Below, piece by piece: positions 1 through 5,338 of a stretch of DNA of 6,255 bases (position 1 is the first letter of the stretch; every line of letters begins with the position of its first letter). Below the pieces are notes generated by a model. It saw only the letters and a program-made list of their open reading frames with translations, searched no databases and was not told where the DNA came from. The translations under genes were made by a program, and so were the position numbers. The stretch spans positions 1 to 6,255 of the forward strand of contig DEEY01000015.1 in NCBI GenBank assembly GCA_002350545.1. The letters run 5' to 3'. This DNA is from Candidatus Saccharibacteria bacterium UBA2866 (GTDB lineage Bacteria; Patescibacteriota; Saccharimonadia; Saccharimonadales; Saccharimonadaceae).

Positions 1-33
1 TCCACACGTATCATATATAATATATATCTTATT

Positions 34-43
34 ATTATATCAC
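34..43 (-). promoter_or_regulatory. Extended -10 promoter element for a gene beyond the left edge
   Basis: On the minus strand this reads GTGATATAAT, containing the extended -10 pattern TGnTATAAT and identical to three other copies at gene starts in this window. It lies in the 54-nt AT-rich stretch after the 852-aa gene stop and points left. Transcription would begin near base 27. An ATG on the minus strand at 14-12 (codons ATG ATA CGT GTG) could start the next gene, but only four codons are visible and no Shine-Dalgarno precedes it. No terminator hairpin separates it from the 852-aa gene, so read-through is also possible. The motif is seen directly; its activity is inferred. Confidence 0.5.
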
Positions 44-54
44 TACTCTACCTT

Positions 55-2613
55 TTAGGCAAAGTTCCGGTTCCGTACGTCGCCGTACTCATTGCGCCCA
101 CGCCAGAAACAATACAAATCCCCATTAATCTTTTCCGAATGCTCTACCAAAACTCCTTTTTCCGGCATCTTTAAAGTCACGCCATCAAACACATATCTAT
201 CAGACGCATCATATGCAGCAATCTCATTCAGATAATCTGCGTAGGCTAAAGCAATCTCTGCCTGCTCTTTCGTCATGCCTGACCGTCTAGCCACAATCCC
301 TGCACGAGAATTATCTAATGGATGCTCCTTATAATACTCTTCCAAAATCATTGAGGCTTCACTCTGTTTATCACTCAAAAGCGACGAGACTGTATTGTAC
401 AACGTATATCCTGAGTATTTCTTTATTGTTTCATTATCATCCTTCATTACATAGTCGCTCCCAGTTGCAACACCTCCACCATCCGCACATATGCCAAATA
501 TACCTAAGAAATCTGATAAAATACCAGACAACCCGCTATCGCCACACGCCGTAATATCCTTCGTGCCCCAAGTCCATCTAGCCATCCCTTTCTTTACCCA
601 CTCTTCATAGCCCTTATCTTTGGCAATATTTCCCCAATCATCTTCTCCTCTATCCATATACCCAGTATAAATAGTGCTTACTGGCGTGCAATAGATATCT
701 GCTGCTGAATCAATTGAGCCCGGTGTTTCACAGTATTCACCAAAAGTATCTAAATAACTGCTGTTATTCCCGTCTGCCAATGCCCCGCCAAACAACCCAC
801 TCACCGAATCTCCTGCATAGTTTGTCACCGCTCCTATAGTTTTGATAAGTGGTGACGAAGCTAAATGGTTTTGCGTCATCATATTCGCTAAACCGTGCAT
901 AATGCTTCCCATGAACGTATTTGGCGAAGAAATATCAAACGGACTCTTTGTTGCTCGTTCTGCTTCGGCTTTCCTTGCAGCCACCTTTTTTACTTCGTGA
1001 CTATATTCCGCTACCGTACTTTCATCAGATGGCATTGCACCAATCGCATGCTGATTAATCATATTCGATAAAAACGCTCCACCTTCCACAATCCGGTTGC
1101 CGCCCACTACCGAAGTAAACAAGTTTGAGTTACTATCCGACAGTGCGATTTGCACACTACTTTCAGCCTTATTCAGATCTGCTGAACCATCATCAAGCCA
1201 ACCTACCCCAATCTCGGTTTGCTTTCTTCCATTGGTCCCAATAATAGTTTTCTTTATCCCTGATGAACCACTTTCTGTAACTCCCAATACTCTATCACGT
1301 GAAAAATTTGCTGCTTCTGAACTATCAAAACCACCATTTGAGGCCGCAGCTGCAAAGTTTGGTGTTTCAATAATTGACAGCCCCTTAGTTACTTCTTCTC
1401 CAGTATTCACGTCTATGTAAGTTACCTCTATCGAATCATCGTTTAAAGTGTTCATTACTTCGTTTGCCGGACCATTACCTTCAATTCGCGTGCGCTGTAA
1501 TGGTTCTTCGATTGCCATAAAAGCACTAGCTGATTTATAAGATTCTTCCGACGAAATAGCCGAGTTCAAAAGCTGCGCCGCACTTTTACTATTACCTCCT
1601 AAATCATTTAGAATGTCCTTTGCATCACCAGTAAAATTCGCCTCCGAACAACCTTCTTCGCCACAATTAAATCCACCCGTTGTAGAGGTTTCACCATCCA
1701 ACACGCTCTTCAATATTTCATCATAGCTTTTTTGATCCGCCTCCTCATCGCCAGTTGCCTCCCAGGCATCAAACGCCCATCGCTTCAAACCCATATCATT
1801 ATAGACTTTATCGACTTCTTTACTATAATAATACCGCGCTGAGATATCTGCTCCCTCCGTAAATGCCATGTACATCTTTGGGTTTGATTCTACTGCCATC
1901 ACAAAATCTGCCGCCGAAACTACTTCGTTATCAAATAACACTGCTAGTTCACCTTCACTGCCATTCGTTTGAAAACCACTACCAATCGCCGCTACATCGT
2001 CAAGCTCATCAATGTTTGCAATATATTTATTGGTTGGTACAAATTCTCCAGCTACAGTTACCTGCCCTACTTGGATACCTGCTTTTGCTAAATCTGCCGC
2101 ATAGCGCGCCGGAACCTCACCTTTCGACAGCTGCTCTCCCGTTACATGTTCAGCTTGTTCCTCTAAAATATCTACGGTATTAGAAAAACCAAGTGATTGC
2201 ATTAAATTATAATCTAAATTTCCAATCATAAAAATTGGCGTACCAACTACCAGCACTGCCACCACTAATAATACTAACAAAATTCCAAGCCCAGCTGAAG
2301 CTTTAATAAGTTTTGCCTTATTAAGTTTTTTCCCAGCACCACTAATATCTCGCCCTTTTCCCGAAAAGAATCCGCCACCCATACCTTCAGCCTGCTTTAC
2401 ACCAGCCGACAAACCAGCCCCTAATCCACCAGTCACATTAGGCGTACTGGCGGCCGCTTTTTCATTTTCATTTAGCTCATTCGCCGCATCCCGGCTTAAA
2501 TTAATCTTGCCTTCCGCCGGTGTTTCACCCCCACCTTTACCACCCAAAAAACCCGGACGCATACTCTCATTCGCCGAATCCCTTACTGGATGCTTTCCTG
2601 AGCCATTATCCAT
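55..2613 (-). CDS. Large single-pass membrane protein with extracellular Cys-containing domain, function unknown
   Basis: I do not recognise a named family with confidence. The 852-residue product starts with about 100 residues rich in Gly, Ala, Asn and Lys, with repeated GG/GKG motifs. One strong membrane helix follows at about 105-130, flanked on its N-side by a basic KKLNKAKLIK stretch. By the positive-inside rule this leaves the N-tail in the cytoplasm and about 720 residues outside. The outer part is acidic and Ser/Asn rich, with seven Cys (317, 322, 628, 642, 690, 709, 835) spaced as if for disulfides: CGEEGC, the 628/642 pair and the 690/709 pair. A short helical, probably conserved region lies near 765-808 (NSRAGIVARRSGMTKEQAE to ASDRY). 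The start is the ATG at 2613: it is preceded by an extended -10 element placed for leaderless transcription, and it has no Shine-Dalgarno. Met18 is an alternative start. It sits 22 nt behind the 79-aa membrane gene and is probably co-expressed with it. I have a faint, unsearched impression that similar large single-TM proteins occur near type IV secretion-like genes in Saccharibacteria. That would make it a surface or secretion-apparatus component, but nothing here proves it. Confidence 0.85.
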   Translation of the reverse strand: MDNGSGKHPVRDSANESMRPGFLGGKGGGETPAEGKINLSRDAANELNENEKAAASTPNVTGGLGAGLSAGVKQAEGMGGGFFSGKGRDISGAGKKLNKAKLIKASAGLGILLVLLVVAVLVVGTPIFMIGNLDYNLMQSLGFSNTVDILEEQAEHVTGEQLSKGEVPARYAADLAKAGIQVGQVTVAGEFVPTNKYIANIDELDDVAAIGSGFQTNGSEGELAVLFDNEVVSAADFVMAVESNPKMYMAFTEGADISARYYYSKEVDKVYNDMGLKRWAFDAWEATGDEEADQKSYDEILKSVLDGETSTTGGFNCGEEGCSEANFTGDAKDILNDLGGNSKSAAQLLNSAISSEESYKSASAFMAIEEPLQRTRIEGNGPANEVMNTLNDDSIEVTYIDVNTGEEVTKGLSIIETPNFAAAASNGGFDSSEAANFSRDRVLGVTESGSSGIKKTIIGTNGRKQTEIGVGWLDDGSADLNKAESSVQIALSDSNSNLFTSVVGGNRIVEGGAFLSNMINQHAIGAMPSDESTVAEYSHEVKKVAARKAEAERATKSPFDISSPNTFMGSIMHGLANMMTQNHLASSPLIKTIGAVTNYAGDSVSGLFGGALADGNNSSYLDTFGEYCETPGSIDSAADIYCTPVSTIYTGYMDRGEDDWGNIAKDKGYEEWVKKGMARWTWGTKDITACGDSGLSGILSDFLGIFGICADGGGVATGSDYVMKDDNETIKKYSGYTLYNTVSSLLSDKQSEASMILEEYYKEHPLDNSRAGIVARRSGMTKEQAEIALAYADYLNEIAAYDASDRYVFDGVTLKMPEKGVLVEHSEKINGDLYCFWRGRNEYGDVRNRNFA

Positions 2614-2619
2614 ATATTT

Positions 2620-2629
2620 ATTATATCAC
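2620..2629 (-). promoter_or_regulatory. Extended -10 promoter placed for leaderless transcription of the 852-aa gene
   Basis: The minus strand reads GTGATATAAT here, with the TATAAT hexamer at 2625-2620. Six nucleotides separate it from the A of the ATG at 2613, which is the usual distance from a -10 to the transcription start. A transcript would therefore begin at the start codon. The 22-nt gap to the 79-aa gene stop contains no Shine-Dalgarno, which fits a leaderless message. No clear -35 is visible, as expected for an extended -10 promoter. The element would let the large gene be expressed independently of the 79-aa gene upstream. Confidence 0.55.
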
Positions 2630-2635
2630 TTATCT

Positions 2636-2875
2636 TTAAAAACCACCAAATATCACAACCAAAGATAATACCGCAAGTACCACTAACACAATCCAAATCC
2701 AACTAAATTTTCCAGTCTTCTTCAAATCTCGTAAATATTCCGCATCTTCCGCTAAATCTACATCCGAGCCATCCTTCGTAACCCCCGCAGTTTCCGTCGC
2801 TTTTGCCCGTAAATCCGCGTTAATCCTCCTTGTTAATTCATCTTGACTCTCTTTTTTGTTTACAATTACTCCCAT
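2636..2875 (-). CDS. Small C-terminally anchored membrane protein, function unknown
   Basis: This is a 79-residue protein of unrecognised family. Residues 1-55 are charged and predicted soluble (QDELTRRINADLRAKA, then an acidic DGSDVDLAEDAEYLRDLKK helix). Residues 57-78 form one hydrophobic helix (WIWIVLVVLAVLSLVVIFGG) ending at the C-terminus, so it resembles a tail-anchored protein with its soluble part in the cytoplasm. The start is supported by AGGA 5 nt upstream and by an extended -10 about 36 nt upstream. The gene is followed after 22 nt by the 852-aa membrane protein on the same strand, suggesting a two-gene unit. It could be a small partner or assembly factor for that protein, which is inference from position only. 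It is short, but the ribosome site, promoter and membrane helix together make it a credible gene. Confidence 0.8.
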   Translation of the reverse strand: MGVIVNKKESQDELTRRINADLRAKATETAGVTKDGSDVDLAEDAEYLRDLKKTGKFSWIWIVLVVLAVLSLVVIFGGF

Positions 2876-2880
2876 ATTTT

Positions 2881-2884
2881 TCCT
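2881..2884 (-). promoter_or_regulatory. Ribosome binding site of the 79-aa gene
   Basis: On the minus strand TTTAGGAAAAAT directly precedes the ATG at 2875. The AGGA core is 5 nt from the start codon. It is modest compared with the AAAGGAGG of the divergent gene. It supports the chosen start and implies a leader of about 29 nt if transcription starts near 2904. Confidence 0.5.
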
Positions 2885-2910
2885 AAATAAATTATTTTGA
2901 TAACTTTTTT

Positions 2911-2920
2911 ATTATATCAC
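2911..2920 (-). promoter_or_regulatory. Extended -10 promoter for the 79-aa/852-aa gene pair
   Basis: The minus strand reads GTGATATAAT, with the hexamer TATAAT at 2916-2911. The predicted transcription start is near 2904, giving a leader of about 29 nt that carries AGGA before the 79-aa gene. No good -35 hexamer is seen at the expected distance, consistent with dependence on the TGn extension. Confidence 0.6.
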
Positions 2921-2927
2921 GATTTTT

Positions 2928-2937
2928 GTGATATAAT
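2928..2937 (+). promoter_or_regulatory. Extended -10 promoter for the aquaporin-like gene
   Basis: GTGATATAAT on the plus strand supplies TGA followed by TATAAT at 2932-2937. The predicted start is near 2944, giving a leader of about 23 nt that includes AAAGGAGG. No convincing -35 lies 17 nt upstream; a TTGATA at 2897-2902 is too far away. It is the mirror image of the promoter for the opposite gene pair. Confidence 0.65.
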
Positions 2938-2953
2938 AATATAAATATTATTT

Positions 2954-2961
2954 AAAGGAGG
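2954..2961 (+). promoter_or_regulatory. Strong Shine-Dalgarno of the aquaporin-like gene
   Basis: AAAGGAGG lies 5 nt before the ATG at 2967. It is an almost complete anti-16S complement and by far the best ribosome site in the window. It fixes the start and, with the codon preference of the gene, suggests high expression. Confidence 0.85.
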
Positions 2962-2966
2962 AATAA

Positions 2967-3869
2967 ATGGCGACCAAAAAGTCGAACAAGTCGACCAAGT
3001 CTGACAAGACCAAATCGACCAAATCAAAAGCTGCCGCAAAACCTGTCGTTAAGACCGAAACCGCAGCTCCTAAAACCGAAAAGGCTTGCTTCGCTGGTTT
3101 CTTCGCACGAAAATACGAGGAAAAAGAGAGCATCCTTAATATCTTTACCAAACATAAATTCTACGGCGCATTGCTCGGGGAAGTTCTCGGCACCATGCTC
3201 ATAGCCTTACTGTTACTCTCAGTTTCGCTCATGGGTATTGCTAGCATCGCTACCTACGGCTTTGCTGTCATCGCTGTGTTGATTGCAGTTTACGCCTTTT
3301 CTGGCGCCTGCCTCAACCCAATCATCGTAGTCGGTATGATGGCTACCCGCCGCATGTCGGTAATCCGCGGTGTTATGTATATCATCGCTGAGATTCTCGG
3401 TGCATGGCTTGGCTGGCTCATCTTCAATGGCTTCCACCTTGCTGGTGGCGAATCTGCCTATGATATGCCGGCTATCACCGCTATCGGTGAAGGTCAATTC
3501 TGGATCTTTGCGATGATCGAGCTCTTAGGTGCCGCAATCATTGCGTTCTTCTATGCTCGCGCAATCAAATATCGCCGCAGCGTATTTACCTTCGCAGCTG
3601 TCGTAGCTGGTGGTATCTCACTCGCTGTTCTCATTGGTTATGTTGCTTCTGCTGCCTTCCTAGGCCTTAACAGCAACTTTATCATGAACCCAGCCGTTGC
3701 TTTGATGCTTCAAATCTTCCCAACCGCTGGCGAATCATTCGGCGAAATTCTCGGTGGTATCTGCCAAGCTCTTTCATGCTTTGCACTTATCCCAATGATC
3801 GGTGGCGTAGTTGGATTCTATCTATCCGACTTCCTCGGCCGTGTCTCACTTGAAGATCCAATCAAGTAA
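2967..3869 (+). CDS. Divergent aquaporin / major intrinsic protein (MIP) family channel
   Basis: The 300-residue product is probably a cytoplasmic-membrane channel for water or small uncharged solutes. Residues 1-40 form a Lys/Ser/Thr/Ala-rich tail (KSNKSTKSDKTKSTKSK). The membrane region is about 64-290 and fits six helices in two half-repeats. Each half begins with a conserved Glu: E72 in GEVLGTMLIA and E185 in MIELLGAAII. Loop B carries SGACLNPII (112-120), matching the MIP signature SGAxLNPA but with NPI (117-119) in place of NPA. Loop E carries FIMNPAVAL, with a normal NPA at 241-243. The arginine that normally follows (NPAR, part of the aromatic/arginine filter) is Val244. Permeability may therefore differ from classical aquaporins or GlpF. 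The basic tail is longer than in most bacterial members. Codons favour ATC, TTC, TAC and AAC more than the neighbouring genes, and the ribosome site is very strong, so high expression is likely. The gene is divergent from the 79-aa/852-aa pair, convergent with metG, and followed by a terminator. Confidence 0.85.
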   Translation: MATKKSNKSTKSDKTKSTKSKAAAKPVVKTETAAPKTEKACFAGFFARKYEEKESILNIFTKHKFYGALLGEVLGTMLIALLLLSVSLMGIASIATYGFAVIAVLIAVYAFSGACLNPIIVVGMMATRRMSVIRGVMYIIAEILGAWLGWLIFNGFHLAGGESAYDMPAITAIGEGQFWIFAMIELLGAAIIAFFYARAIKYRRSVFTFAAVVAGGISLAVLIGYVASAAFLGLNSNFIMNPAVALMLQIFPTAGESFGEILGGICQALSCFALIPMIGGVVGFYLSDFLGRVSLEDPIK

Positions 3870-3871
3870 AT

Positions 3872-3899
3872 AAAAAATAGCCCTTCGGGGCTATTTTTT
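3872..3899. terminator. Bidirectional intrinsic terminator between the aquaporin-like gene and metG
   Basis: The stem AAAAAATAGCCC (3872-3883) pairs perfectly with GGGCTATTTTTT (3888-3899) around a TTCG tetraloop (3884-3887). On the plus strand the GC core is followed by a T-run, ending the aquaporin-like transcript 2 nt after its stop codon. On the minus strand the same hairpin (loop CGAA) is followed by six T, and it lies just past the metG stop at 3908. One element therefore serves both convergent genes. Confidence 0.92.
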
Positions 3900-3907
3900 T
3901 TATTATC

Positions 3908-5326
3908 TTAATTTTTAGGAAATAACGGGGTCTTTGGTGGATTGATTTCACCAGCAAATACGCTAGCAATCTTTTCGCTTGTTCCTGGTATTAACGGTGA
4001 AAGTTCAGCATTAACTTGCAACAAATCCAAAACCAAAGAAGTCAAGCATTTTTCTAGCTTTTCCGTTTCGCCATTTTTTGCCAACTCCCATGGCTTTTCA
4101 TCATCAATTCGTTTATTTAGCCCTTGCACCTTTTCCCAAACATAATCAAAAGCTTTAGAAAACTCAAACTTATCCATTAGCTCGCAGTATTCCGGAGAAA
4201 GTTTTGACACATTTGTGTCATTTCCAATTTTAATACCATTTTTCGCAGCCAAAGTAGCAAGCCGCTGCACCAAGTTACCTAAATCATTTGCGAGTTCGTT
4301 GTTATAAGCATCTTCAAATTTTGTCCAAGTAAAGTCTGAGTCGTCAAAAGTATCAATATGTCTCAAGAAATAATATCTAAACGCATCAATCCCGTGTTTA
4401 TCGATCACTTCGTTTGGGTCTACCACATTTCCAATTGACTTACTCATCTTTTGGCCATCAGCTAATACCATCCCGTGTGACACCAAAACCTTTGGCAAAG
4501 AAAGCCCCATACCCAGTAGCATCGCCGGCCAAATAATTGCATGAAATCTCAAGATGTCTTTCCCGACAAACTGTGCCGTCGCAGGCCACCAATCCGAAAT
4601 ATCTTCCTCCGGATAGCCAAGCACCGTAATATAATTCGATAAAGCATCCACCCACACATACATCACCTGTGAAGGATCATCTGGTACTGGCACCCCCCAT
4701 TTTAATTGCGTCACCGGCCGAGAAATCGATACATCCGGCGATTCCTCTAACAGCTTCAAAATTTCCTTTTTCCTAAAATCTGGCAAAATCAACATCTCGC
4801 CCGATTCAATCGCCTTACGTAAATCATCCTTAAAGTCTGACAATCTTAAATAATAATTCTCTTCTTTGAGTTTTTCGTACGGTTTCAAATGGTCAGGGCA
4901 AATTCCATCGTTTTCCGCATATTCTTTATCAGTAATAAACCTCTCACAACCTGTACAATACCAGCCTTCATATTTCGCTAAATAAATATGGTCTTTTAAT
5001 TTTCGCCAAATTTCCTGCACCCTACGCTCGTGCCATTCATCAGTCGTGCGCACATAATCCGTATACGATACGTTTAGCTTTGCAATAAAATCCTTAAAAG
5101 TTTTGGCTTTTTCGTCTACAAAATTTTGCACCTCTACACCTAATTCGTCCGCTTTCTGAGCAATCTTGCTGCCATGTTCATCAGTTCCAGCCTGGAACCT
5201 TACCTCGTTTCCAGTAAGCGCCAAATATCTTGCGCATACATCAGCCAAGCAATAATCCATTGCATGCCCAATATGCGGATTACCGTTCATGTACGGTATC
5301 GCCGTCGTAATATATTTTTTTGTCAT
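3908..5326 (-). CDS. metG: Methionyl-tRNA synthetase, short form
   Basis: This class I aminoacyl-tRNA synthetase charges tRNA-Met with methionine in the cytoplasm, and is essential for initiation and elongation. The 472-residue product shows the whole catalytic core. The HIGH motif is HIGH at 18-21. FQAGTDEHG (44-52) is the conserved methionine/ATP-site region. The connective-peptide zinc knuckle is CTGC (124-127) plus CPDH (143-146), the arrangement I recall for the Thermus-type enzyme. KMSKS is at 293-297 in DGQKMSKSIGNVVDPNE. The helical anticodon-binding domain follows from about 335, with YNNELANDLGNLVQR and the KPW (411-413) that aligns with the anticodon-reading Trp region. It stops after that domain, so there is no C-terminal EMAPII-like tRNA-binding or dimerisation domain. 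The ATG at 5326 gives a normal N-terminus (KKYITTAIPY). The gene begins 9 nt after the stop of the Pro-rich membrane protein gene and has no Shine-Dalgarno, so it may be translationally coupled or have a leaderless start. Its end shares a terminator with the aquaporin-like gene. Confidence 0.98.
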   Translation of the reverse strand: MTKKYITTAIPYMNGNPHIGHAMDYCLADVCARYLALTGNEVRFQAGTDEHGSKIAQKADELGVEVQNFVDEKAKTFKDFIAKLNVSYTDYVRTTDEWHERRVQEIWRKLKDHIYLAKYEGWYCTGCERFITDKEYAENDGICPDHLKPYEKLKEENYYLRLSDFKDDLRKAIESGEMLILPDFRKKEILKLLEESPDVSISRPVTQLKWGVPVPDDPSQVMYVWVDALSNYITVLGYPEEDISDWWPATAQFVGKDILRFHAIIWPAMLLGMGLSLPKVLVSHGMVLADGQKMSKSIGNVVDPNEVIDKHGIDAFRYYFLRHIDTFDDSDFTWTKFEDAYNNELANDLGNLVQRLATLAAKNGIKIGNDTNVSKLSPEYCELMDKFEFSKAFDYVWEKVQGLNKRIDDEKPWELAKNGETEKLEKCLTSLVLDLLQVNAELSPLIPGTSEKIASVFAGEINPPKTPLFPKN

Positions 5327-5332
5327 GCAAAT

Positions 5333-5338
5333 ATTTTA
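5333..5338 (-). promoter_or_regulatory. Possible -10 element for leaderless metG transcription
   Basis: The minus strand reads TAAAAT here, overlapping the TAA stop of the upstream gene. Six nucleotides separate it from the metG ATG, the same spacing as in front of the 852-aa gene, so a transcript could begin at the start codon. The match is weaker than at the other promoters: the TG sits directly against the hexamer instead of one base away. Co-transcription with the upstream gene is an equally good explanation for expression. Confidence 0.25.

Larger units (their letters stand above)
2911..2937. repeat. Perfect 10-bp inverted repeat joining two divergent -10 elements
   Basis: The left arm ATTATATCAC (2911-2920) and right arm GTGATATAAT (2928-2937) are exact reverse complements separated by a 7-nt spacer, GATTTTT. 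Each arm contains an outward-facing extended -10. The symmetry may simply reflect two copies of one strong promoter core back to back. It could equally be an operator for a dimeric regulator, or a hairpin when transcribed, though its AT content would make that weak. With the -10 elements this close, two polymerases could not occupy both promoters at once. Confidence 0.8.

Noticed and set aside
3..14. ATG at 14-12 on the minus strand as the start of the next gene
   Set aside because: Only four codons are visible and no Shine-Dalgarno is present. It is mentioned with the promoter at 34-43 but cannot be supported as a gene.
1097..2183. Plus-strand open frames of about 106 codons within the 852-aa gene
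   Set aside because: They are antisense to the long minus-strand gene; the Leu/Pro/His-rich translations lack domain patterns, and no start signals are present.
2897..2902. TTGATA as a -35 box for the aquaporin-like gene
   Set aside because: It is 29 nt from the -10 hexamer, well outside the usual 16-18 nt spacing.
2911..2937. The inverted repeat as a transcription terminator
   Set aside because: The arms are almost all A/T, the position is between divergent gene starts, and each arm matches a promoter core found singly elsewhere.
2948..3497. Minus-strand open frames of 67 and 92 codons opposite the aquaporin-like gene
   Set aside because: They are antisense shadows of a gene with a clear MIP signature, a strong ribosome site and a terminator.
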